Shown here piece after piece: positions 7,772 to 15,321 of a stretch of 64,000 nucleotides of DNA. The notes beneath the pieces were generated by a model that searched no databases, was not told the DNA's origin, and worked only from the letters and a program-made list of their open reading frames with translations. The translations under genes and the position numbers were made by a program. This DNA comes from Neobacillus notoginsengisoli (GTDB lineage: Bacteria; Bacillota; Bacilli; Bacillales; Cytobacillaceae): positions 106,064-170,063 of the forward strand of contig NZ_QWEG01000012.1 of assembly GCF_003515685.1 (NCBI RefSeq). The letters are read 5' to 3'. Each line of letters starts with the position of its first letter. The stretch's first letter is position 1.

Positions 7772-9436
7772 TTAATTATATTCCATGCTATTTATAGCAA
7801 TTACTCTCTTTACTCGGTTATTAAACTTTTCCTTCCAGTAGCCCTTTGTCATATCTGCAATAGCGACACCGGTTGAACTCTGAGATCCTATGAATTTACC
7901 ATCTCCAATATAAATTCCTACATGGCCATCCTTTTTATAGGTATCAAAAAATACTAGATCACCCGGCTGCAGGTCATTTACATTGGTCGTCTCCCCTAGA
8001 TTCTTTAGAGTTTCGGTACTGACAGAAGTGAGTTCACCTAATTTTACTCCTACTTCCGAATAGGCCCAATGAACAAAGCTAGAGCAATCAAACCTTCCAA
8101 GGTTAATGTCTGTATGGTTCCTACCGCCGCCAAATACATATACTGAATTATTAATCCAACGATTTCCTACAGTAACCACATTTTTTGCAGAGCCGGCAAA
8201 CATTTCAATAGGTCCATCTGAGCCTGTGCCATTTTTATAGGTCTCCGCATAAGCAATCACTTTATTTACATACCAATCAGCATGGTTATAATGCCAAATT
8301 GCCTTTCTATGATCCTTGGAGAACCCATGAGCAGAAAGGTACTTAGCCGCGGCCGCAATGCTGTCAGCAAGGCTCCAGGGGTCTGCTATGCCGTCCAGGT
8401 CTGCGTCTACTCCATATCCTTTCCCAGCCTTAATTACATGCAAGTCAGTAATATCTAAATCGAAGGCTACTAAGCCGCCTACCGTTTCATATTTGCTCCC
8501 AACCCAGGTACTTGGCATAAACTGCATATGACCGACAGCTCCAACGGAAGAAACCATTTTTGAATGAGTGGAAAAGTTAGTCTCGATCTTATGAATTGCG
8601 GCTAAATAATACCAAGGGACTCCATACTCCATTTCGGCTTTAATATAATGTTTCATAAACTGATCCGGAACCTTACCAGGTACAATCGTTTCCACCATAT
8701 CATTAAAATAATGAGGAATTGTATCTGGTTTTAATTTTAGTGTCCCCTCTTTACTAGCTTTTTCATATTCGATGGCTTTTTCAATTGCAGACTTTTGGTT
8801 AGTGAGCATTTCGGTTTCCTCAATTAAGGAGTCTTTCTGTTCGGCTGCCTCCGCTTCCTTATTTTCCAACTCTTTTAGTAGAGAAGATTTTTGGCTGAGT
8901 TGGTCCGATAAGTGTTCTTCCATACCTACTAAATCTAACTGAACCGTTTTTGCTTGCTTTTGGAGGTCAATTAACCGCTCTTCTTCGGCTAATAGTGTTC
9001 CTAACTCCTGTGCCTGGGCTAATAAGTTAAATGACAGCTTGTATGAGCTTTCCGGTTCTTTTGGTAACACACGAAGATCCGCAAATTCAATTAGGCTATT
9101 TGTTTTTATTCCTAATTTTTCTTTTTGATGATTAATGGACTGGCTAAGTACTTGTATTTCTTCCATTAAAATTTTGAATGAAGCTTCGGTTTCACGCAAA
9201 ACGACCTCGTTATCTTGAATAGCATTTTTTAATTTTTCTATGTGTCCTTTCAGTATCAACTTTTCATTTTGCAGCTGATTAATTTTGTTATCCATTTTAT
9301 TGATTTGAAGTTCAATGTGCTTTTTTTGTTGTTCTATTTTCTCGGTTGCTTTGTTTGTTTCAGCTTCAGCTGGTGTAGCACTAGTAATTCCTGTGCCAAC
9401 TAACGAAACGGCTAATGTTAATTTAGCTATCTTCAT
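7772..9436 (-). CDS. Secreted two-domain cell-wall hydrolase (lytic transglycosylase + NlpC/P60), CwlT/VirB1-like
   Basis: A 554-residue protein from ATG 9436, chosen for the AGGGGG box upstream. Signal peptide (MKIAKLTLAVSLVGTGITSA...AEA), a long coiled coil (about residues 25-235, rich in Glu/Lys/Gln), an SLT_2 lytic transglycosylase domain (IHKIETNFSTH with the catalytic Glu, GAVGHMQFMPSTW, DPWSLADSIAAAAKYL) and a C-terminal NlpC/P60 peptidase (FDCSSFVHWAYSE for the Cys, DGHVGIYIG for the His). This pairing is typical of conjugative elements (Tn916 Orf14/CwlT, VirB1-like), where it opens the cell wall for the transfer channel. No other secretion genes are adjacent, so a stand-alone autolysin remains possible. 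Confidence 0.88.
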   Translation of the reverse strand: MKIAKLTLAVSLVGTGITSATPAEAETNKATEKIEQQKKHIELQINKMDNKINQLQNEKLILKGHIEKLKNAIQDNEVVLRETEASFKILMEEIQVLSQSINHQKEKLGIKTNSLIEFADLRVLPKEPESSYKLSFNLLAQAQELGTLLAEEERLIDLQKQAKTVQLDLVGMEEHLSDQLSQKSSLLKELENKEAEAAEQKDSLIEETEMLTNQKSAIEKAIEYEKASKEGTLKLKPDTIPHYFNDMVETIVPGKVPDQFMKHYIKAEMEYGVPWYYLAAIHKIETNFSTHSKMVSSVGAVGHMQFMPSTWVGSKYETVGGLVAFDLDITDLHVIKAGKGYGVDADLDGIADPWSLADSIAAAAKYLSAHGFSKDHRKAIWHYNHADWYVNKVIAYAETYKNGTGSDGPIEMFAGSAKNVVTVGNRWINNSVYVFGGGRNHTDINLGRFDCSSFVHWAYSEVGVKLGELTSVSTETLKNLGETTNVNDLQPGDLVFFDTYKKDGHVGIYIGDGKFIGSQSSTGVAIADMTKGYWKEKFNNRVKRVIAINSMEYN

Positions 9437-9591
9437 TTGCAATCCCCCTAACTTTTCAAGTGACACTATAAGTCTCCTTTCTCTAAGGCAAATAAATAAT
9501 CAGACCTAATACAAAAAAACAGGAAATGATAAAAAAGAAAATCGTAATTAATGTATGAAGGTATTTATTTTCCATATTAGTAACCCTGCTA

Positions 9592-9783
9592 CTATGCAAT
9601 CACATAGTTTTTATGGCCAACGACAGTCCTGTTTGTTTCATAATCTAAAAGATTCTTTGTTTCCTCTGGAATTTGTACCAGGACGCTGTTTTCATTCACT
9701 TTAAAAACTACTCCCTTATGAATCTCTCCTTTTCTCATAAACTGTATGGTTTCTCCCATCTTAGCTTTTCGATTTCTAGCCAA
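9592..9783 (-). CDS. YkvS-like DUF2187 protein
   Basis: A 63-residue protein starting at TTG 9783 behind a GGAGG box. It has the DUF2187 pattern of small Bacillus proteins such as YkvS: GETIQFMRKGEIHKGVV, then VNENSVLVQIPE, then RTVVGHKNYVIA near the end. The fold is probably a small beta barrel; the role is unknown. It is preceded within 20 bases by a strong terminator hairpin, so transcription reaching it must read through or start elsewhere. Confidence 0.8.
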   Translation of the reverse strand: MARNRKAKMGETIQFMRKGEIHKGVVFKVNENSVLVQIPEETKNLLDYETNRTVVGHKNYVIA

Positions 9784-9800
9784 TTTTTTGCCTCCGTTTC

Positions 9801-9860
9801 AAAAATAAAAAGAGCCCCACAAATACAGAGTGATGATTTCACTCTACACTGTGGGGCTCT
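9801..9860 (-). terminator. Leader hairpin directly ahead of the DUF2187 gene
   Basis: AGAGCCCCAC (9851-9860) pairs with GTGGGGCTCT (9811-9820) around an inner CAGAGTG/CACTCT-type stem, followed by a T/A tract (9801-9810), then the GGAGG box and start codon. There is no space for a promoter between hairpin and gene. Confidence 0.75.
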
Positions 9861-9963
9861 CCCATTCCGGTAAATTTGATTATATATATTCTAACATATT
9901 ATAGAAAAAAGTAGAGGAAATAAAAATAAAACTCTGTAATTTAAATGGTTAGATTAACTTAAC

Positions 9964-9996
9964 AAAAAAAAAAGGCTAACCACAAAGTGATTAGCT
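9964..9996 (-). terminator. Terminator of the RiPP biosynthesis operon
   Basis: GCTAATCACTTTGTGGTTAGC followed by ten Ts on the minus strand, only ten bases behind the S26 peptidase stop. The hairpin at 15050-15084 at the other end of the cassette is nearly identical. Confidence 0.85.
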
Positions 9997-10005
9997 TAAG
10001 AAACG

Positions 10006-10554
10006 CTAGATTACTGGGTTAATACTATATGCCGTTTTAACTAAGGAGTCAATTACTTCATCAGGTATATCATATACAATTAAATATTTCCCATTTCTAT
10101 CAAGTGGTTTTTCAAAATTTGAATTTGAGATATATTTTTCTATATATTTGCTACTCAGTAATAAGACTATTCTACTATCGAGTTCTTGGTGTTCTATTTT
10201 AAGAAATTCCTTCCAGCTATAGCTCTTAAGATTCAATATCCTTTTGTTCGAATACGTTTTATGGGGATCTCTTATAAATCCAACTATTTTACTTATATCT
10301 GTAAAAGCATCACAACATTTATTGTTATCCCCTAAAGTCAAAATATAAGGTGGTTCAATAAAAACTAGCCGATGAGATATTAAATATCCTCGCATATCTT
10401 TAATAACCACTATGTCATTTTCTTTATAGTCTTTTTTAGCCTCTATAAATACTGTATCTCCATGGTAGAAGGTATCTTCCATTGAGATTCCTTGAATAGT
10501 GAACTTGACTTTACGATTAGAGTTCACTGCCTTACTTATAAAATTAATATCCAT
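10006..10554 (-). CDS. S26-type (Ser-His) signal-peptidase-like protease of the RiPP cassette
   Basis: A 182-residue protein. IQGISMEDTFYHGDTVFI contains the S26/S24 catalytic Ser in the GxSM motif. GYLISHRLVF supplies a His where bacterial type I peptidases have Lys, as in SipW/ER-type enzymes. YILTLGDNN is the GD box. No transmembrane segment is visible, unlike normal signal peptidases. The start codon overlaps the RRE gene by 11 bases, so the two are translationally coupled. Given the radical SAM enzyme and precursors upstream, it probably cleaves the leader from modified precursor peptides. The family is clear; the substrate is inferred from context. Confidence 0.8.
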   Translation of the reverse strand: MDINFISKAVNSNRKVKFTIQGISMEDTFYHGDTVFIEAKKDYKENDIVVIKDMRGYLISHRLVFIEPPYILTLGDNNKCCDAFTDISKIVGFIRDPHKTYSNKRILNLKSYSWKEFLKIEHQELDSRIVLLLSSKYIEKYISNSNFEKPLDRNGKYLIVYDIPDEVIDSLVKTAYSINPVI

Positions 10555-10843
10555 TTATCACATCACTACTCTCGAAATTCTCCTCAACAATATCTTGTTC
10601 AATCATTTGATTAATAAAATCTTCTATGTCATTTTCTATTTTATAATCATGATCCAAAGAAAAAACTTCTCTTACCTTATCAATTATTCTTTTAGTATCA
10701 ACATTTGATTTATCAGTTAAAAATCTAAATATACACATGGAGACGTTATCATTCAGTAGAAATGTTTCTCCAGATTTACTTAAAATATATATGGCATTTC
10801 CGCGGTCATCTACAAAACTTTCTTTTTTAATAGATATATTCAT
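10544..10843 (-). CDS. PqqD-like RiPP recognition element (RRE) protein
   Basis: 99 residues with the compact PqqD pattern: an N-terminal beta segment (FVDDRGNAIYILSKSGETFLLND), a helical part starting VSMCIFRFLTD, and IENDIEDFINQMIEQDIVEE at the end. RREs bind the leader of ribosomally made peptides and present it to the modifying enzyme. Its start overlaps the 3' end of the radical SAM gene and its stop overlaps the peptidase start, giving a tight rSAM-RRE-peptidase operon. Low sequence conservation of PqqD-like proteins makes context important here, and the context fits well. Confidence 0.82.
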   Translation of the reverse strand: MNISIKKESFVDDRGNAIYILSKSGETFLLNDNVSMCIFRFLTDKSNVDTKRIIDKVREVFSLDHDYKIENDIEDFINQMIEQDIVEENFESSDVINGY

Positions 10844-12116
10844 TCTTTTTCAACTCCTTATCTCTATTAAAAAATAACCACATAGATTCTAAAAGCAATT
10901 CCTTATTAATGTCGCATTCTGTATGATCTACTCCGTCTAAATTTGATGTGAGTTCATATTGTAATCCTCTGCATCCACCTGCACATAGATATTTAAATGT
11001 GCAATCTTTACACTTTTTCAGATTATCAACTCTACTATTTCTCGCCTTATTAAAAGCTGCCGAATTTGTAATAATATCCTTAATGGGTTGTTCCCTTACA
11101 TTCCCAGCTTTAAGTTTAGGGGTGTGCAATAACTTACAAAGATATACATCACCGACCAAATCTATAGAAAATTCACCGATTCCAAAACCGCAATGTTGAT
11201 TAATAATAAATGGTTGAATTTGAGTTTCATTTCTAGACATTCTGTTCCTCGTTGAGTCTAATTCTATTTGTAGCCGGTCACTAACTTGAAGTGCAAAGTC
11301 TTGTTTTTCCTTGCCTCTTCCCATCTCACCAAAAGGAACGACATTAAGTCTAATGTTATTTTCATCCGTAAAAACTCTGAGTTTATCAATAGCGTCTTTA
11401 TTATTTAATGTCACCGTCTGATTTATTTTTATACTTGCCCCTGCCTCCAATAATAAATCTATAGCCGTTTTTGCATTGTTCCAGGAATTTTTACCTCTGT
11501 TTTTATCATGTTCTTCTTCATCTAATGAATCAAGACTAATCGTTATTAAATTGCAAAGGTTAGCAAGCTTTTCCGCTATTTCCCTTGTTCTGATAAAAGA
11601 GCCATTAGAAATAATGTTAGCCTTTAATCCAATATTTTTAGCATGGGTTAGAAGTGTAAATAAGTCTTTCCGTAAAGAAACCTCCCCACCAGTAAATACT
11701 ATTGTTTCAATACCTATATCTTTCAATTCCGAAATTGTCTTTAATGTTTCATCAGTTTTCATTTCATTTGGAAGCTTTCTAGCTGGACCAGCTTCTGCAT
11801 AGCAATATATACAGTTGATATTACAATTGTATGTAGCAACAAAGTAAACAACTTTGGGAATATTAACCTGAGACATGGAAGGGATTTCATTTTCTGTTTG
11901 TGCTAACTTATATAATTTTATTAGGTTTTCAATTTTTTTAGTTTCTGGGCTAAAGCCTGGAAGTCCATTAATAATATTTTCTTTAACAAATTCAATTTGA
12001 TCCTCATCTACAACTATCCAACTATTAAGTATAAAATTATGTACAATAAACTGATTTTTTCTAGTGTAAGCTACTACAGAATCACTAATTCTTTCCAACT
12101 TTGCACCCCTTTTCAT
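10827..12116 (-). CDS. Radical SAM/SPASM peptide-modifying enzyme
   Basis: 429 residues. An N-terminal region of about 85 residues precedes the radical SAM core with the CxxxCxxC cluster motif CNINCIYC (Cys 98, 102, 105). IVFTGGEVSLRKDL is the GGE-type SAM-binding loop. The C-terminus is a SPASM domain binding auxiliary clusters: CGFGIGEF, VYLCKLLHTPKLKAGN, then CKDCTFKYLCAGGCRG. Such enzymes install thioether, carbon-carbon or epimer modifications in peptides. The four short Cys-containing peptides directly upstream are the obvious substrates. The chemistry cannot be read from sequence; the two conserved core cysteines make thioether links a reasonable guess. Confidence 0.92.
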   Translation of the reverse strand: MKRGAKLERISDSVVAYTRKNQFIVHNFILNSWIVVDEDQIEFVKENIINGLPGFSPETKKIENLIKLYKLAQTENEIPSMSQVNIPKVVYFVATYNCNINCIYCYAEAGPARKLPNEMKTDETLKTISELKDIGIETIVFTGGEVSLRKDLFTLLTHAKNIGLKANIISNGSFIRTREIAEKLANLCNLITISLDSLDEEEHDKNRGKNSWNNAKTAIDLLLEAGASIKINQTVTLNNKDAIDKLRVFTDENNIRLNVVPFGEMGRGKEKQDFALQVSDRLQIELDSTRNRMSRNETQIQPFIINQHCGFGIGEFSIDLVGDVYLCKLLHTPKLKAGNVREQPIKDIITNSAAFNKARNSRVDNLKKCKDCTFKYLCAGGCRGLQYELTSNLDGVDHTECDINKELLLESMWLFFNRDKELKKNEYIY

Positions 12117-12193
12117 TGAATAATTGATTCCATAAAAGGGAAATAAGCTAGATATCTTGCTTATTTCCCTTTATTCTTTAAACTATAAAACGT

Positions 12194-12283
12194 TTACCAC
12201 CCGCCACCAATTAAAACCCCGCATCCACAGGCAGTTCTTATATAGCTACTTACTTTTTTCATGACTGGTTTTTGATAGATCAT
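12194..12283 (-). CDS. RiPP precursor peptide D (29 aa)
   Basis: Encodes 29 residues: leader start MIYQKPVMKKV, then a core around ACGCGVLIGGGW. It shares the Y-x-KP start and the C-x-C-G-(x)-L-(x)-G core with three sibling peptides. It lies between precursor C and the radical SAM gene, about 80 bases ahead of the latter. A weak box precedes the ATG; translation may be coupled to precursor C, whose stop is only two bases upstream. The tryptophan at the end distinguishes it from its siblings. Confidence 0.82.
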   Translation of the reverse strand: MIYQKPVMKKVSSYIRTACGCGVLIGGGW

Positions 12284-12285
12284 TT

Positions 12286-12375
12286 TTATGTCCCCCATCC
12301 AACAAGGATGCCGCAAGCACATGCAGATAATGCTTTATTGTTAATAATTTTAAGAACTGGTTTTTGATATAACAT
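12286..12375 (-). CDS. RiPP precursor peptide C (29 aa)
   Basis: 29 residues starting MLYQKPVLKII behind a GGGAGG box, with core SACACGILVGWGT. Compared with precursor D the first seven residues are almost identical, and the ACxCGxLxG pattern is kept. A longer upstream in-frame reading exists, but the good ribosome binding site and homology to the siblings support this ATG. Probable substrate of the radical SAM/SPASM enzyme downstream. Confidence 0.87.
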   Translation of the reverse strand: MLYQKPVLKIINNKALSACACGILVGWGT

Positions 12376-12717
12376 ATAATTACCTCCCGGTTTTAAGAAA
12401 TTAAGGCTTAGGTGCCCCAACTTCATTAGCATTAACCCAGGGAAAACCAAACTTATCCATGCACTATAAACTTGTTGGCTAGCTTTACCAAGTAAGGTAA
12501 TCCCAAAGTTCATGGAATCGAAATACTTTACTATTTGGAGCTCCTTAGGTCTAAAGGGACCTTGTAATTAGGGGGGGACCAACCTGTTTGCACTTATTCA
12601 AAAGATGCTATAGATATGTATAAGACTAAATGAACAAATTGGTCCTTTCCGGTAGGGCACAAGTAAAACCGCCCCACAAAGTGCATTTTAAAACTAGTTC
12701 TCCCACCTAATTAACTA
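12376..12717. other. Gap between the two precursor pairs
   Basis: No further precursor with the CxCG core is visible. It contains a short inverted repeat AGGTC/GACCT near 12547-12562, a GC-rich run of seven Gs, and open frames with no recognisable content. It may hold internal promoter or processing signals, or the remains of a deleted precursor. Confidence 0.35.
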
Positions 12718-12813
12718 TTAACCTGCTCCTCCACCTACCAAGAAACCACAAGCGCAGTCTGACAATACTACTTGCTGTACAATCTTTAGTTCAGGTTTTT
12801 TATATTCCCGCAT
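12718..12813 (-). CDS. RiPP precursor peptide B (31 aa)
   Basis: 31 residues: MREYKKPELKIVQQ leader and core DCACGFLVGGGAG. A full AAGGAGGTG box precedes the ATG. Its start lies two bases behind the stop of precursor A, and that stop overlaps the Shine-Dalgarno of B. Only the CxCG and LVGxG positions and the KP in the leader are invariant among the four peptides, which suggests that these are the modification and recognition points. Confidence 0.88.
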   Translation of the reverse strand: MREYKKPELKIVQQVVLSDCACGFLVGGGAG

Positions 12814-12815
12814 CT

Positions 12816-12941
12816 TTACACCTCCTTAAATATTACTTTGCTAATTCCATTACCAGATCCTGAACCAACTAACCAACCGCATAGACAAGCTGACATTACA
12901 GATTGTTTTACATTTACCAATTGGGGTTTTTTGTATTTCAT
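12816..12941 (-). CDS. RiPP precursor peptide A (41 aa)
   Basis: 41 residues, the longest of the four: MKYKKPQLVNVKQ leader, core SACLCGWLVGSGSG and a tail of about ten residues that its siblings lack. GGGAGG precedes the ATG. It is the first gene of the minus-strand operon and faces the regulator at 13156. The extra tail may be removed by the S26 peptidase or may simply be read-through sequence. Confidence 0.87.
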   Translation of the reverse strand: MKYKKPQLVNVKQSVMSACLCGWLVGSGSGNGISKVIFKEV

Positions 12942-13004
12942 GGTTTCCAACACCTCCCTTCTTTAACTAAATAATACAATATTTAGATTTTTTCACCTTA
13001 TTCC

Positions 13005-13017
13005 AATTGTTACAATT
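13005..13017. promoter_or_regulatory. Candidate operator in the divergent RiPP promoter region
   Basis: AATTGTTACAATT is a 13-base near-perfect palindrome in the 215-base region between precursor A and the divergent regulator gene. Its position suits a binding site for that regulator. Inference only. Confidence 0.4.
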
Positions 13018-13155
13018 TTAGGAACTTTACCTTTTTTTGAAATATAATTATTTTTCTCGATTACTAACTAATCTTTTCCTTTACATATGAAATTGTATGA
13101 AATAAAATGAAAATAGATGAAAGTTGTGGAGAGAAATATATTGGAGGTATTATTT

Positions 13156-13599
13156 ATGAATAATTTATATACAGTAGACGAAGTGGCTATAATGACAGGT
13201 CTTACCAGGAGAACAATACAAAATTATTTAAAGGATGGGAAGTTGAAAGGAAGAAAAATCGGTGTTCAATGGAGATTTACTGAAGAAAATATCCAAGCGT
13301 TATTCAACAATCAAGATTTTCAAGCTGAAGTAACAAATTCTAATAATAAAATGGTTCTAGAATTTCTAAATTCAAAAGAGCGTCTGGAAACCGAAATTTG
13401 CTCTGTCATTGATTATCCTTGCTTAGACAAAAACCAGATTGATAAGTTAACTCAACAGATAATTAAATTTGTAAATACACATCAGTTAAAGGGAAATATA
13501 AAGTTTTCCTATCAGTATATAAAAGAGCATAATATTGCTCGCTTTATTATCACTGGAAAAATCCAGTACATAAATCAAGTTTTGCAAATGGTTAATTAG
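13156..13599 (+). CDS. Excisionase/MerR-type HTH regulator of the RiPP cassette
   Basis: 147 residues from ATG 13156, chosen for the TTGGAGG box seven bases upstream (an upstream in-frame ATG at 13117 lacks one). The N-terminus is an HTH_17 domain: YTVDEVAIMTGLTRRTIQNYLKDGKLKGRKIGVQWRF, read here in parts. The remaining 95 residues are an unrecognised domain with a single Cys pair region (EICSVIDYPCLD) that could sense a ligand. It is transcribed away from the precursors and precedes the MFS exporter, so it probably controls one or both operons. Confidence 0.78.
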   Translation: MNNLYTVDEVAIMTGLTRRTIQNYLKDGKLKGRKIGVQWRFTEENIQALFNNQDFQAEVTNSNNKMVLEFLNSKERLETEICSVIDYPCLDKNQIDKLTQQIIKFVNTHQLKGNIKFSYQYIKEHNIARFIITGKIQYINQVLQMVN

Positions 13600-13669
13600 A
13601 GAGGGATGTCAGAAATATCTGAAGGACAAGGGCACGTTTTAGACAAACAATCATAAGGGGGCTTATACG

Positions 13670-14950
13670 ATGAATAGGAATATATCATTAATTACACTCA
13701 ATCAATTTTTAACGAATACTGCTGACAGTATTTTTCAAATTGTTCTTTTTTGGTACGTATATCACCAAACAGGTTCAGCTCTTTCAGCGTCCCTCGTTAC
13801 TGCGATTAGTTTTACCATACAAATCTTCTTATCCCCTCTTATTGGTGTTCTTTCAGATAGATACAACCCTCTTACAACTATGCAAGTGTCTTTTGGTATA
13901 TTGGGATTAGTTGGAGTTATTTTTGCACCTGTGTATTTCTATTTAAAGTCTTTAATCGTTATCTATATTTACTTTGCAGTAATTATCCATACTTGCTGCA
14001 TGATGCTTGAAGGATCGTCTAAAAATCGGCTCATACCATTATTCGTGGGTGAAGAAAATGTTGTAAAGACTAATGGATATATTTCTTCATCTGGAAATCT
14101 TGCTTCATTAATTGGAAATAGTCTAGGCGGAGGCATTCTAGCAGTAATATCTTTTGCAGGGGTAATGTTAATCCATTCTGGCTTATATTTCTTGGCAGCA
14201 GTAATATTGTTGTTTTTGATAAAGGTTAAATCATCACAGGAAAAAAGCGAAATATTAGTAACAGAACTAAAAGCAGAAACTAAAAAGTCAGATGTAAAGC
14301 TAAAAAAACCAAAATTTTTTCAAGAAATGTTAGACGGCTTCAAATTATTAAAAAGCAATCGGCCATTACTAAAATTAGTTATTTTATCGACTGTTTTAAA
14401 CATCGCTATGCTTAACGCCTCACTATTAGTTGTATTAGTTAGTGATCAATATCATGGTACATCAACAATATATGGTTTATTTAACATGTTTGGCATAATA
14501 AGCTCCATAGTTATTGGTTTAATTATTGGTAAATTAACAACTAAATTCAAAACTCCCACTTTGTTTGCAGTGGGTTTGGCAATCAGCGGGGTTGCAACGG
14601 TTTTAATGGGAGTAACAAATATTATTGCAATAGGGATCTTACTAAATATGCTAGTGCTTGCTTCAGGGGCGATACTCCGAATTACCTTTAATTCATTTAT
14701 GATGATTTGTGTAGAGGATAAATTTCGAGGGAGGATGATGTCTCTTGCAATTGCAATTTCTGCAATTATTGTACCTGCAGTATCTCTCTTAGGAGGGTAT
14801 TTGAGTGATAAATTTGGCGTGGGAATTGTTTACATCTTGTCCGGAAGTTGGATATTTATCTGGACTTTATTTCCTCTAATTGATAAAGATATTCGAGAAA
14901 TTAATCTTGGAATAAAACAAAAACGTGGTGAATTTGCTAAGTCTATATAA
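13670..14950 (+). CDS. MFS transporter, probable exporter or self-resistance pump of the RiPP
   Basis: 426 residues with about 12 membrane segments and the MFS loop GVLSDRYNPLTTM between helices 2 and 3. Resembles the DHA3-type macrolide/drug exporters (NTADSIFQIVLFWYVYHQTG start). An AAGGGGG box sits eight bases before the ATG. It follows the regulator by 70 bases on the same strand. No ABC exporter or peptidase-containing transporter is present in the cassette, so this pump is the best candidate for exporting the mature peptide or protecting the producer. Substrate is inferred. Confidence 0.85.
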   Translation: MNRNISLITLNQFLTNTADSIFQIVLFWYVYHQTGSALSASLVTAISFTIQIFLSPLIGVLSDRYNPLTTMQVSFGILGLVGVIFAPVYFYLKSLIVIYIYFAVIIHTCCMMLEGSSKNRLIPLFVGEENVVKTNGYISSSGNLASLIGNSLGGGILAVISFAGVMLIHSGLYFLAAVILLFLIKVKSSQEKSEILVTELKAETKKSDVKLKKPKFFQEMLDGFKLLKSNRPLLKLVILSTVLNIAMLNASLLVVLVSDQYHGTSTIYGLFNMFGIISSIVIGLIIGKLTTKFKTPTLFAVGLAISGVATVLMGVTNIIAIGILLNMLVLASGAILRITFNSFMMICVEDKFRGRMMSLAIAISAIIVPAVSLLGGYLSDKFGVGIVYILSGSWIFIWTLFPLIDKDIREINLGIKQKRGEFAKSI

Positions 14951-15049
14951 ATTTCATCAGTAAAAGAAAGAAGTTATCTGATGCTTCAGTATCAAAGGAA
15001 GATAAGTCTTTTAAAACGGTTTTTAGTAGTTTTTTTGAGGGGTTAAAAT

Positions 15050-15084
15050 AAAAAGCTAACCACTAAAAAAGTGATTAGCTTTTT
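15050..15084. terminator. Bidirectional terminator at the right end of the RiPP cassette
   Basis: AAAAGCTAACCAC / GTGATTAGCTTTTT, with A and T tracts on both sides. Serves the MFS gene and the convergent gene ending at 15091. Nearly the same hairpin ends the cassette on the left (9964-9996). Confidence 0.85.
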
Positions 15085-15090
15085 ATACAA

Positions 15091-15309
15091 TTAAAACAAA
15101 CTTAATTGTTCTTCACTATTATTTTGAATAGAGGATTCCAACTTTTTATTTACTTCTTTATTGGTAATATTTATTTTAGAATGATTAATTTGGTAGCATC
15201 TACAGCGTTCCTTCTTACCAGGTTCTGTTTCAATAAATACACACTCTAACTTTCCGTAATTGCATTCTTTAAATGCGCTGCAGCAAGAGAATTCATGTGC
15301 CATCTTCAA
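15091..15309 (-). CDS. Small cysteine-rich protein with C-terminal QLSLF
   Basis: 72 residues. The first half holds a Cys cluster (FSCCSAFKECNYGKLECVF ... RCRCYQ) that could bind a metal. The second half is polar, and the last five residues are exactly QLSLF, the canonical beta-sliding-clamp binding pentapeptide. It lies 12 bases behind the DpdA-like gene and is probably cotranscribed with it. No family recognised. The tail suggests it works at the replication fork or carries a partner there; this is inference. Confidence 0.7.
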   Translation of the reverse strand: MKMAHEFSCCSAFKECNYGKLECVFIETEPGKKERCRCYQINHSKINITNKEVNKKLESSIQNNSEEQLSLF

Positions 15310-15321
15310 GCTCTCCTTTCA

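Noticed and set aside
12376..12513. Extended in-frame reading of precursor C (MNFGITLLGKAS...)
   Set aside because: The good GGGAGG box and homology with the other precursors place the start at 12375; the extension has no box.
13606..13656. 16-codon frame between the RiPP regulator and the MFS gene
   Set aside because: Its ribosome binding site is too close to the ATG and there is no similarity to the precursors.
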